Source: Roseiarcus sp963748545
GTDB lineage: Bacteria > Pseudomonadota > Alphaproteobacteria > Rhizobiales > Beijerinckiaceae
Length of the DNA stretch: 64,000 nucleotides
Direction of reading: 5' to 3'
Assembly (NCBI GenBank): GCA_963748545.1
Contig: CAVVJO010000016.1
Span: forward strand, 105,501-169,500
Positions 46,889-55,099 of the stretch are shown here, piece after piece. Position numbers and translations under genes: made by a program. The notes below the pieces were generated by a model. It saw only the letters and a program-made list of their open reading frames with translations. It made no database searches and had not been told where the DNA came from. Position 1 is the first letter of the stretch; every line of letters starts with the position of its first letter.

Positions 46889-49800
46889 TCACTGAAAATT
46901 CCGCCCCGCCGGCATCGCCTCGCGGACCTCGGCGGTTTCCAGCGGCAGGGTCGACACGGGCTCCCGGGGATCGTCGAGCCGAGGCGGCGCTGCGAAGCGG
47001 TTGCCCTGGCGCTTCTGCGCCATCGTCATCTGCGGGCGCTTGACCTCATCGGCCCGCGCGCTCGGATCGATTTTTTCACCGGCCTCCGACAGGAGCCCCA
47101 GCATCGGCGTCAGGTCCTCCATGCGGTCGGCGACGACATGGATGACGCCTTGCTCGTTCTGCAATTTTCCGGTCACGGCGACAAAGCGCGCCCCGAGCAC
47201 GATGGCGCGTAAGCGTTCGAAAGCCTTCGGCCAGACGATGACGTTGGCGACGCCGGCCTCGTCCTCGAGCGTCATGAAGATCACCCCCTTGGCGGTGCCG
47301 GGCCGCTGGCGCACCAGCACAAGGCCCGCCACTGTCACGCGCTCGCCGCTCTTCACAGAGGGAAGCGCGTCCGAACGCAACATTCCTCGCGCGGAGAGAC
47401 GCATGCGCATGAACGAGGTCGGGTGCGCCTTCAAGGACAGCGACAGGCGGCGGTAGTCCTCGACCACATGCGCGCCAAGCGGCATCGGCGGCAGTTTCGC
47501 ATCCGGCTCGGCGTCGCGTTCTGGGCGGGAAGCAGCGAACAGCGGCAGGGCATCCTGGTCGCCGACCCGATCGAGTCCGCGCACCGCCCAAAGCGCCTCG
47601 CGCCGATCGAGGCCGATCGAGCGAAAGGCGTCGGCGTCGGCGAGCTTTTCCAGCACGGCGGACGAGAGACCGCTCCGGAGCCAGAGATCGCGCACGGAAT
47701 CGTAAGCCCCGCCGCGGCGCTCGACGAGGCGGCGCATGTCCTCTGCCTTGATCCCGACGATCTGCCTCAAGCCCAGCCGCACCGCATGCGTCGCGCGGAT
47801 GTCGTCGGCCATGGCGGCGTGGCGGGGGTGAATGGCAAATCCCCTCTCCTCATAGAGGGTCCGGGAGGACGTCCTTCTTTCGACGGGCTGTGGCGGGAGA
47901 GAGATAGGGGTGAGGGGTCCGGCGCCGTCAGGCGCCGCCTCATCCTGCGCCTCACGGCGTGAACCGCTTATCCAGCGCTTCGCGCCACCTTCCCCCGCCA
48001 TAGGGCGTTCGGAACAACGCCTGTCTATCGACGGGCTATAGGGGGAAGGCAGGGGCTCCAGCGTGCAGTCCCAATCCGACAGGTTGACGTCGACGTCGCG
48101 CACTTCCACGCCATGCTCGCGCGCGTCACGCACAAGCTGCGCCGGGGCATAGAAGCCGAGCGGCTGGGCATTGAGCATCGCGGCGGCGAACACGTCGGGG
48201 TAGCGGCACTTCATCCAGCACGAGGCGTAGACGATGAGCGCGAAGCTCGCCGCGTGACTCTCGGGAAAGCCGTATTCGCCAAAGCCTTCGATCTGACGGA
48301 AGCAGCGCTCGGCGAACTCGCGGTCATAACCCTTGGCCGCCATGCCCTCGATCATCTTGTCCTGGAAGGTCTGGATCGTGCCGACCCGGCGGAACGTCGC
48401 CATGGCGCGTCGGAGACGGTCGGCCTCGGACGGCGTGAAGCCGGCGGCGACGATGGCGATTTTCATCGCCTGCTCCTGGAAGAGCGGCACGCCGAGCGTC
48501 TTGTTGAGAACCGCCTCCAGCTCCTTCGACGGATAGACGACCTCCTCGAGGCCCTGCCGTCGGCGCAAGTAGGGGTGCACCATGTCGCCCTGGATCGGCC
48601 CGGGACGCACGATCGCGACCTCGATCACGAGATCGTAGAATTTTTCCGGGCGAAGCCGCGGCAGCATCGACATTTGCGCCCGGCTCTCGATCTGGAACAC
48701 GCCAATGGTGTCGGCGCGCTGGATCATGGCGTAGACGCAAGCCTCCTCGGAGGGGATGGTCGCGAGCGAAAGACGCTGGCCGTAATGGCGGCCGAGAAGG
48801 CCAAAACCCTTCGACAGTGCGGTCAGCATGCCGAGCGCGAGCACGTCGATCTTCAAAAGGCCGAGCGCATCGAGATCGTCCTTGTCCCATTCGATGGTGG
48901 TGCGGTCCTCCATCGCGGCGTTCATGATCGGCGCGATCTCGTCGAGGCGGTCGCGGGTGATGACGAAGCCGCCGCTGTGCTGGGTCAGATGGCGGGGAAA
49001 GCCCGAAAGCTCGCCCGCCATTTTCAGCGCCAGCGCGAGCGACGGATCGGACGGGTCGAGGCCGGCGGAGCGCACTTGCGCCTCGCCGATCGGCGCTGTC
49101 GCCTGGCCCCAGGCCGTGCCGTTTAGCGCCGTGATCACGTCGTCGGAGAGGCCGAACACTTTGGCCGTCTCGCGGATCGCCGAACGGGTGCGGTAGGTGA
49201 TCACCGCCGCGGCGAGGCCGGCGCGTTCTCGGCCGTAGCGCTGGTAGAGGTACTGGATCACCTCCTCGCGCCGCTCGTGCTCGAAGTCGACGTCGATGTC
49301 GGGGGGCTCGTTGCGCTCGGGCGAGACGAAGCGCTCGAACAGGAGATCGAAGCGCGCCGGATCGACCTCGGTGATCCCGAGGCAAAAGCAGACCGCGGAA
49401 TTGGCCGCCGAGCCGCGACCCTGGCAAAGAATGTCGCGCGAACGAGCGAAGCGCACGATGTCGTGCACGGTGAGAAAATAGGGCGCGTAGTCAAGAGCGG
49501 CGATGAGTTGAAGCTCGTGCGTCAGCGCCTCGCGCACGCGCTCCGGAACGCCCGCCGGATAGCGCGCCCTGGCGCCCTCGTCAGCGAAGGCCTCGAGCGC
49601 GGCCTGGGGGGTGGCGTGGCCCTCGCGCAATTCTTCCGGATAGCAATGCGCGAGCTCGTCGAGACTGAAGTCGAGGTTTTGGAGGAAGCGGACCGTCTCC
49701 TCGACCGCTTCCGGCGCTTCCCCGAAGAGGCGCGCCATCTCCCGTGGGGACTTCAGATGCCGCTCGGCGTTGGCCTGGGTGAGTTTTCCCGCAGCCTCCA

Positions 49801-50593
49801 GCGAGACGCCTTCGCGGATGCACACGACGACGTCGGCGAGCGCGCGCCGCTCGGGCGCGTGCATCAACGCGTCGTTGATCGCGAGAAGCGGAAGCCCGAG
49901 CGTCTTCGCTAGCCCCATACGCCGCGCCAGCGCCCCGCGCATGGCCTCGCCATAAGTCAGGCTTGCGCCGATCCAGAGGCGCGCGCTGAAGGCCTCGCGG
50001 AGACGATGCAGCGTTTGGCTCTCGCTTCGCGCTTGGCCGTCGATCCCCCTCCCCCACCGGGGCCGCGCCTGCGCGCGCCCGGGGCCAGGCTCTTGGGGGA
50101 GAGCGCGCATAGCCATTTCGGTTGGACCAGGCCTTTTCTGAGAGGTCCGTGCGGCCCCCCTCCCAGAAGGGAGGCAGGAATCCGACGAAGGCAGCGCCAC
50201 CACTTGCAGACCCTCGGCGTGCTCCAGCAAATCCTCTATCCGCAAATGACATTCGCCCTTCGGCGCGCGCAGGTTGCCGGCGGTAAGGATGCGGCAGAGG
50301 CGGCCGTAGGCGGCGCGGTCCTGCGGATAGGCGAGGAGGTCCGGCGTTCCGTCATCAAAGACAAGGCGCGCGCCGGAGACGACCCGCATGCCCTCCATCG
50401 CCGTTCGGTTTTCGCGCGCGAAGACATGCGCGCGCACGACGCCAGCGAGCGTGTTGTGGTCTGCGATCCCGAGGCCTGTGAGGCCTAGTTCGGCGGCGCG
50501 CGCGACCATCTCTTCCGGATGCGAGGCCCCGCGTAGGAAGGAGAAGTTCGTCATCGCCGAAAGCTCGGCGAAACGGGGCTCAAGCCGGATCAA
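46889..50593 (-). CDS. dnaE2: error-prone DNA polymerase DnaE2 with two insertions
   Basis: C-family polymerase of the ImuABC translesion mutasome. The N-terminal PHP domain (FAELSAMTNFSFLRGASHPEE, LGIADHNTLAG), the catalytic palm with EPPDIDVDFEHERREEVIQY and the C-terminal OB-fold region (GERVTVAGLVLVRQRPGTAKG) are all present. The length from the TTG at 50593 is 1234 residues, about 100 more than usual. The excess lies in two repeat-derived insertions, one after VVALPSSDS and one after DWDCTLEP. The TTG at 50593 has AGGGG six bases upstream; another in-frame TTG is at 50635. A perfect LexA box precedes the gene. Confidence 0.93.
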   Translation of the reverse strand: MIRLEPRFAELSAMTNFSFLRGASHPEEMVARAAELGLTGLGIADHNTLAGVVRAHVFARENRTAMEGMRVVSGARLVFDDGTPDLLAYPQDRAAYGRLCRILTAGNLRAPKGECHLRIEDLLEHAEGLQVVALPSSDSCLPSGRGAARTSQKRPGPTEMAMRALPQEPGPGRAQARPRWGRGIDGQARSESQTLHRLREAFSARLWIGASLTYGEAMRGALARRMGLAKTLGLPLLAINDALMHAPERRALADVVVCIREGVSLEAAGKLTQANAERHLKSPREMARLFGEAPEAVEETVRFLQNLDFSLDELAHCYPEELREGHATPQAALEAFADEGARARYPAGVPERVREALTHELQLIAALDYAPYFLTVHDIVRFARSRDILCQGRGSAANSAVCFCLGITEVDPARFDLLFERFVSPERNEPPDIDVDFEHERREEVIQYLYQRYGRERAGLAAAVITYRTRSAIRETAKVFGLSDDVITALNGTAWGQATAPIGEAQVRSAGLDPSDPSLALALKMAGELSGFPRHLTQHSGGFVITRDRLDEIAPIMNAAMEDRTTIEWDKDDLDALGLLKIDVLALGMLTALSKGFGLLGRHYGQRLSLATIPSEEACVYAMIQRADTIGVFQIESRAQMSMLPRLRPEKFYDLVIEVAIVRPGPIQGDMVHPYLRRRQGLEEVVYPSKELEAVLNKTLGVPLFQEQAMKIAIVAAGFTPSEADRLRRAMATFRRVGTIQTFQDKMIEGMAAKGYDREFAERCFRQIEGFGEYGFPESHAASFALIVYASCWMKCRYPDVFAAAMLNAQPLGFYAPAQLVRDAREHGVEVRDVDVNLSDWDCTLEPLPSPYSPSIDRRCSERPMAGEGGAKRWISGSRREAQDEAAPDGAGPLTPISLPPQPVERRTSSRTLYEERGFAIHPRHAAMADDIRATHAVRLGLRQIVGIKAEDMRRLVERRGGAYDSVRDLWLRSGLSSAVLEKLADADAFRSIGLDRREALWAVRGLDRVGDQDALPLFAASRPERDAEPDAKLPPMPLGAHVVEDYRRLSLSLKAHPTSFMRMRLSARGMLRSDALPSVKSGERVTVAGLVLVRQRPGTAKGVIFMTLEDEAGVANVIVWPKAFERLRAIVLGARFVAVTGKLQNEQGVIHVVADRMEDLTPMLGLLSEAGEKIDPSARADEVKRPQMTMAQKRQGNRFAAPPRLDDPREPVSTLPLETAEVREAMPAGRNFQ
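47835..48055 (-). repeat. repeat-derived in-frame insertion in dnaE2 (C-terminal half)
   Basis: About 210-220 bases of palindromic, GC-rich repeat sequence interrupt dnaE2 in frame between DWDCTLEP and HPRHAAMADD, which are near neighbours in other DnaE2 proteins. It adds roughly 70 residues beginning LPSPYSPSIDRRCSERP. The minus strand contains GAAGGTGGCGCGAAGCG near 47975-47995, the same core as the intergenic repeat at about 59937-59953. Exact borders are estimated. Confidence 0.72.
50035..50195 (-). repeat. repeat-like in-frame insertion in dnaE2 (N-terminal part)
   Basis: Roughly 150 bases containing inverted GC-rich segments (CCCCTCCCCCACCGGGGCC, GGGGCCAGG and CCTCCCAGAAGGGAGGCAGG on the plus strand) interrupt the PHP-domain region of dnaE2 in frame. 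They encode about 50 unusual residues starting CLPSGRGAARTSQKRPGPTE before LHRLREAFSARLWIG, where the family sequence resumes. Borders are approximate. Confidence 0.6.
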
Positions 50594-50657
50594 GGAACCC
50601 CTGCCTCTTTCACGCGAGGAAAGGCGGCAGCCCAAGCCGGCGGTTTGGACTTCGCCT

Positions 50658-50672
50658 GTTCAGTCTATGTTC
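50658..50672 (-). promoter_or_regulatory. LexA (SOS) box upstream of dnaE2
   Basis: GTTCAGTCTATGTTC, a perfect match to the alphaproteobacterial LexA operator GTTC-N7-GTTC. It lies 65 bases upstream of the chosen dnaE2 start and 23 bases upstream of the earlier TTG. It implies a damage-inducible promoter for dnaE2 separate from that of imuAB. Confidence 0.85.
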
Positions 50673-50753
50673 TCTTTTTGGATCAGAAATCAGCCATAGT
50701 CAACACCGAGCCTAAGAGAGGCGGCCCAAGAGAGGCGGCAATCGGTCTGAGGA

Positions 50754-50930
50754 TTACACCCCTGTATGAACGCCGCCGGCAAAAACTCCCAGAAGCCACA
50801 GCACGACCAGGACGATAATCACGAGGCCAAGCGCTCCACCAAGCCCGGGACCGCCATAGCCTCTATAGCCGTAATATCCGCCCCCGCCGCCGAGGAGGAT
50901 CACGATAAGCAAAATGATCAGGATCGTCAT
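50754..50930 (-). CDS. small DUF3309-like membrane protein
   Basis: A 58-residue protein, MTILIILLIVILLGGGGGYY, followed by a glycine/tyrosine-rich turn, a second hydrophobic segment (LGLVIIVLVVLWLLGVFAGG) and stop. It resembles the DUF3309 family of very small proteins common in proteobacteria, of unknown function. The ATG at 50930 has GGAGACA about ten bases upstream. It lies between imuB and dnaE2 on the same strand, so it may be transcribed with the SOS genes or may only be a passenger. Confidence 0.65.
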   Translation of the reverse strand: MTILIILLIVILLGGGGGYYGYRGYGGPGLGGALGLVIIVLVVLWLLGVFAGGVHTGV

Positions 50931-51026
50931 CACGGGCTTATGTCTCCTTGTGCGCCCTGGCGACCTTCCGTCGCCGGACAGAAAACGCCGTCCCAGGCGC
51001 TCGCGTTCCCACTTGTGGAGAAGGGC

Positions 51027-52647
51027 TCATCCGAACACCCCGTGCACGAACCACTTCGCGCGCGCCGTCTCGCGGCCCCAGAGGCCTTCGCGATAGAGCC
51101 AGAAGCGGCGGCCTTGAGAATCTTCCGCGCGGAAATAGTCGCGGGTCGGACCGCCTTCGCGCCGCCACCACGCGGGCGCGATGCGCTCGGGCCCCTCGAT
51201 GGCGGCGACGTCGTGCAGCACGCGTCGCCAGCGGAAGCGTAGCGGCGGCCCATCTGGCACCTCCGCCAGCGCCTCGATCCGTTCGGGGCGGACGAAGAGC
51301 CGCAGGGGGCGGGAAGGAGCGGCGTCGCGCTCGTCATTGCGAGCCGAAGGCGAAGCAATCCACCCGCCGGACCCGGCGACATGGATTGCTTCGCTGCGCT
51401 CGCAATGACGGCCTCCTCCCCTGCGCGCATCCCAGGTCATCGGCGTCGAAATCCTCCGCGAACTCGGGCCAATGCGCTTCGACCAGACCGCGCCGCGTTA
51501 CGGCGCGCACGCCGAGCCTTGCGCTCAGGCGGTCGATGAGATCGGCGAGCGCGCGGGCGCGTTCGGCCTCATGCGCCCGCTCAATCTCGCTTTGAGACGG
51601 CGCGAGCGGCTCGGCCGCAAGACAAGCGAGGCGCAGGAGATCGAAGCCGAAGCCAGCGTCGATCTCATCCTCATGCGGGCTTGCGAGCCTTTCGGCGAAC
51701 AGGCGCTGAATTGCGCGCGCTTCGTTCAGCGGCCGCGAGGCGCCGACCGCGATCCGGCGCACGGCGCCGTCGACCCGGTAGAGCGAAAGCTCAACCTTGC
51801 GCGCCCCCTTCGCTTGCCGCTCGAGCAGCACGACGAGATCGTCGGCGAGTTTGCGCAAGGACGCCTCGATCGCCTCGACCGTTTGAATGGGCGAGGCGAA
51901 TCGCCGTTCGGCCGCAAAATCCGGCGGAGGAAAGCGCGGCGCGATCGAAGCGCGCGTGAGCCCCTTGAGTTCATCGAGCCGTGCAATGGGCGCCGCGCCG
52001 AACCGCGCCGTGATCGGCGCGCGAGGCCTGAGCGCGACGTCGCCGATGCGCCTCAAGCCCGCCCGCGCCATGTCGGCGACGGTTTTTTGGTCGAGGCCGA
52101 GGGCGGCAAGCGGCAGGTCGTGGAAGAGTTTGGCGAAGGCTTTCTCGCTCAAGGATTCGGGCGCGATTTTTTGCGCCGAAAAGCGCGCCAGAGCCCAGGC
52201 CGCGCGCGGATTTTCCGCGACGCCAGCCCGGACCGTGACCCCTAGCGCATTCAGGCGTGCGCAACAGTCGGCGACGAGCCTATCCTCGCCATCGAAGAGA
52301 TGCGCGACGCCGGAAATGTCGAGCATCAGCCCGTCGGGAGGATCGAGCGCCGCGAGCGGGGTGTAGCGCGAGGCCCAGTCGCATAAGCGTTCGAGGAGCA
52401 TCCGCTCCTCGGCAGGCGCCGCCTCGACGACGACGAGAGTGGGATGGCGCGCGCGGGCGTCGGCGAGCGACACCCCCACGGTCAGGCCAAGCTGCGCCGC
52501 GGCGGCGTCGACGCCAACGAGTCGCTCGGCGTTGTCGACCCTGGCGACGGCCGCGAGCGGCGCACGCTCGTCGATCCTATTGAGACGCCGCGCGCGGTCG
52601 GTCGCCAGCCTCGGCAGCCAGAGCGAGAGAAATCGTCGGATCGTCAA
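51027..52647 (-). CDS. imuB: ImuB, Y-family-like mutasome subunit, split by a 79-bp repeat
   Basis: Catalytically inactive Y-family homologue that links ImuA, DnaE2 and the beta clamp. It starts at a TTG at 52647, 7-12 bases after AAGGAGG, with LTIRRFLSLWLPRLATDRARR and lacks the Y-family catalytic carboxylates there. The body includes DISGVAHLFDGEDRLVADC and ALGLDQKTVADMARAGLRR. Translation of the first frame stops at 51334-51336, inside a 79-bp palindromic repeat. The remaining C-terminus (PLRLFVRPERIEALAEVPDG to KWFVHGVFG) continues in another frame. Removing exactly 79 bases restores one frame of 513 residues, the normal ImuB size. As read, the product is truncated at about 437 residues, so function is doubtful. 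Confidence 0.9.
51332..51410. repeat. 79-bp palindromic repeat inside imuB
   Basis: Inverted repeat element: CGTCATTGCGAGCCGAAGGC on the left and GCTGCGCTCGCAATGACG on the right, with inner GAAGCAATCCA / TGGATTGCTTC arms around a central GC-rich loop. This CGTCATTGCGAGC...GAAGCAATCCA pattern is a widespread rhizobial/proteobacterial extragenic palindrome type. A diverged copy (GGATCGCCGCGCTCCGCTCG followed by CGATGACG) ends at about 60385. Its length of 3n+1 is what breaks the imuB frame. Confidence 0.82.
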
Positions 52648-53389
52648 AGAATCCCTCCTTGTACCGCCATTCGAGCCGCACCGCGCGAGTTGGGCCGTTC
52701 GACCGCGCCTTGACCAGCCGCGCCATGCAGGCAAACGGCCCAGGAAGATCCCGCCCGGCCGCCGCCGGCCTCTTCGCGCTTGGCGCAGAGGCGATCTCGA
52801 AACGAGTCGTGGCGGCGGTCGACAGCGCCTCCGCCTGGCCGTAGGCGCTCGCCAGCACGATCAGCGCCGGCGTCCTGCCTTTTCGCGCGGCCATCAGGAG
52901 GCGGCGGGAGGCGAGGAGCCCGTAGCGCTTCAAGCTCCAGATCTCCGCCACCACTGCGGCAGGCGCGCCGCATTTCAGCGCTTCCTCCGTCGCCCAGAAG
53001 GCGGAGGCGGCGTCGGAGGCGGAGACGAACACCAGCCGGTGAAGCGGGAGCCCGTGGGCGACAAGGCCCGGTCCGTAGAGCGCGCCCGCCTCGAGGCTGG
53101 CGAAGCTCTCGCCGATCAGGAGCGCTGAAGCCGGGCGACGGTCGAGAAAGCGGCCCGCGAGCGCGAGCGCAAAAGCCATCGCCGCCGGCCCGTCGGCGGG
53201 CGCGGCCGGGGCGATCTCGTGCAGGCCGTCCTCGGCGAGGCCGCCCCCAAGCGCGAAATCGAAGGCGCGCGAGAAGGATGCGCGCTGAGCGGCGCGCCCC
53301 TCGCGCGCGGGCGAAACGCCCGCTTTCGCTTCGATATCGGCGATGACGCGACGCAAATGCGCCGCATCCGCCCTGCCGCCTGGCGACAT
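52577..53389 (-). CDS. imuA: ImuA, RecA-like mutasome protein
   Basis: SOS-mutagenesis protein of 270 residues, homologous to the RecA/SulA-related ImuA family. Features are FDFALGGGLAEDGLHEIAPA at the N-terminal core, FLDRRPASALLIGESFASLEAGALYGPGL and GLPLHRLVFVSASDAASAFWATEEAL. The start at 53389 (MSPGGRADAAHLRRVIADIE) fits the family; the frame continues upstream through the LexA box, which is unlikely to be coding. The 3' end overlaps the imuB start, so the two are translationally linked. Confidence 0.88.
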   Translation of the reverse strand: MSPGGRADAAHLRRVIADIEAKAGVSPAREGRAAQRASFSRAFDFALGGGLAEDGLHEIAPAAPADGPAAMAFALALAGRFLDRRPASALLIGESFASLEAGALYGPGLVAHGLPLHRLVFVSASDAASAFWATEEALKCGAPAAVVAEIWSLKRYGLLASRRLLMAARKGRTPALIVLASAYGQAEALSTAATTRFEIASAPSAKRPAAAGRDLPGPFACMARLVKARSNGPTRAVRLEWRYKEGFFDDPTISLALAAEAGDRPRAASQ

Positions 53390-53410
53390 TCGGTTCTCAC
53401 GCCCCTCTTC

Positions 53411-53425
53411 GTACCCTATTTGTTC
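53411..53425 (-). promoter_or_regulatory. LexA (SOS) box upstream of imuA
   Basis: GTACCCTATTTGTTC matches the alphaproteobacterial LexA operator GTTC-N7-GTTC with one mismatch (GTAC). It lies 22 bases upstream of the imuA start, a suitable place to cover the promoter of the imuAB genes. Confidence 0.72.
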
Positions 53426-53561
53426 TAGTCTTGGGCCGATGCGGGGGAGAGTGAAGGAGGAGCAAGTCACCGGTAATGTCGAAGACACTACCCCCTATAG
53501 GGCACAGTCGCTGATCGCGCCGTCGCCTCGACGAGGCCGCCCTACAGCGCCGATCGCGCCT

Positions 53562-53831
53562 TCACTTCAGCGGCGTCGGTTCGTGTCCGTGGAGCCGCTC
53601 GTCGCCTGCAAACGGAGGAACCTCGACCAGCGTCCCAATCAAGCGCAACAGGGCCTGATGTTCCGGGCCCCTCCCCTCTTTCAGGAAAGTCCCCAGTTCG
53701 ATGTGCGACAAACGGCCCCCGGACGGCGCGTTCGGTTGATGAATAACGAAGGCATGACCGTTTTCCGGCTCCCGGCCGAGAAACCAAGCGTCGCCGTTTG
53801 GGCTGCGGTACAGCTCTCGCCGTTCTGACAT
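53562..53831 (-). CDS. conserved small hypothetical protein
   Basis: An 89-residue soluble protein beginning MSERRELYRSPNGDAWFLGR and containing AFVIHQPNAPSGGRLSHIEL and EHQALLRLIGTLVE. This layout recurs in small hypothetical proteins of Rhizobiales, but I cannot name a family or function. The ATG at 53831 gives the compact form; the frame is open 36 bases upstream. It is on the same strand as, and upstream of, imuA but separated by the LexA box. Confidence 0.65.
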   Translation of the reverse strand: MSERRELYRSPNGDAWFLGREPENGHAFVIHQPNAPSGGRLSHIELGTFLKEGRGPEHQALLRLIGTLVEVPPFAGDERLHGHEPTPLK

Positions 53832-53903
53832 GCGCGGGACTCCATGGTAGGCCGCTTGCCATAGCACGAGAGGAAGGTCGGCCGCGAGCGCGCCGCCGGC
53901 TGA

Positions 53904-55028
53904 TCAGTTTCCAGGCCGGTTGGCGAACAGGACAATCGGCGCGACGGCGACGCCGCCGACCACGCCGCCGATCGCGTCAGCCGCGTTCCCAAACGCGACA
54001 TCGGGCCCGCCGAGCTCCCGCCCCGAAGCCAGTCGATCGCCGAGCAGCCGCACGACCTCAGGGCTGGTCGCGAACTTGCTGTGATTGAGAGGATCGCTGG
54101 TGCTGAGCCCGGAGAGATCGAGGACCACCACGCCAGGCGTCGCCTCGAGTTCCGCCACATACTCCGGCCTCGTCAGGTCCACCGCGCCGACGCGGGTGAT
54201 TCCGCCTGCGAGGAGCGAAGACAGGCGCAGGGCGTGATCATTTCGCGAGACGAAGATCGTCATCAGCGGGCGGTCCGGCCCCATCTCCTGCACCTGCCGC
54301 CGGAACACGTCGACGTCGAGGTCGGGAGACGCGAGAATGACGTTCGAAATCTTCTTGGGGACTCGGCCGTCCTGGAGCGCGAGCTGCCGCAACAACTCCG
54401 TCGCCAGCCACGCGCCCATGGAATGGGCGAGCACCACGATGTCGGTGACGCGTGGGTTCCCCGCGATCGCGCGAAGGAAGTTTGCGAAGTCGGTCCTGGA
54501 GAAATTCGCGCTCTCCCGATCGTAGACGTAATGGAGCAGCCGCCCGCGCGAAGGCCAGGAAAACAAGACCGGCGCAACCTCCGCATTCATGTCGTGCGCG
54601 AGTTGCGCAAACTGGAACACCGCCGCCTCAAAGCGGACGTTGTAGCCATGAACGAACACAAAAACCCTGCCGCTTTTCGGCGTCAGTCGGGTGAGATCCC
54701 GGGACACGTCCGCCGGCGCGATGGCCTGCTCTCTGACGACCGCAAGGTCGCCCGAGCCATTGCCGGCGTCCGGCGGAACGGCGACGACGATATCCCTGTA
54801 GGAAACGCTGTCGGCGCGCTCGCCGTCGAAAAGAACGCCCGGCTGATCGCTTTGCTGGCGGGTCGTCGCGACCAGCATGTCGACGCTCGAAGCGCCCGGC
54901 GGCGCGACCGACACGGGAAGAAGCGCCCCCTCGCGATCGGACGCGCAGGCCGTCATCGTCAGAAGCGCCAGTCCGAGGGCCGCGCAACGTGTAACCGCCA
55001 ATGAGGACAAGGGGAAAGGAGGCGCCAT
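53904..55028 (-). CDS. DUF900 alpha/beta hydrolase, predicted lipoprotein
   Basis: A 374-residue exported hydrolase-like protein. The N-terminus is a lipoprotein signal with lipobox LLTMTAC (Cys near residue 28). The DUF900 domain shows MLVATTRQ, the oxyanion motif VFVFVHGYNVRFEAA, ILFSWPSRG-like VLFSWPSRGRLLHYVYD and nucleophile elbow VVLAHSMGAWLATELL. The second half continues FVSRNDHALRLSSLLAGG. A short hydrophobic glycine-rich stretch ends the protein. The start at 55028 is chosen for the signal peptide. Substrate unknown. Confidence 0.86.
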   Translation of the reverse strand: MAPPFPLSSLAVTRCAALGLALLTMTACASDREGALLPVSVAPPGASSVDMLVATTRQQSDQPGVLFDGERADSVSYRDIVVAVPPDAGNGSGDLAVVREQAIAPADVSRDLTRLTPKSGRVFVFVHGYNVRFEAAVFQFAQLAHDMNAEVAPVLFSWPSRGRLLHYVYDRESANFSRTDFANFLRAIAGNPRVTDIVVLAHSMGAWLATELLRQLALQDGRVPKKISNVILASPDLDVDVFRRQVQEMGPDRPLMTIFVSRNDHALRLSSLLAGGITRVGAVDLTRPEYVAELEATPGVVVLDLSGLSTSDPLNHSKFATSPEVVRLLGDRLASGRELGGPDVAFGNAADAIGGVVGGVAVAPIVLFANRPGN

Positions 55029-55099
55029 GCTTCGGGGCAGTGCAAAAGAGCGGCTGAACGAGACGCTTCCTAGCAGAGGCGGCGTCAGGCGCCCAATCG

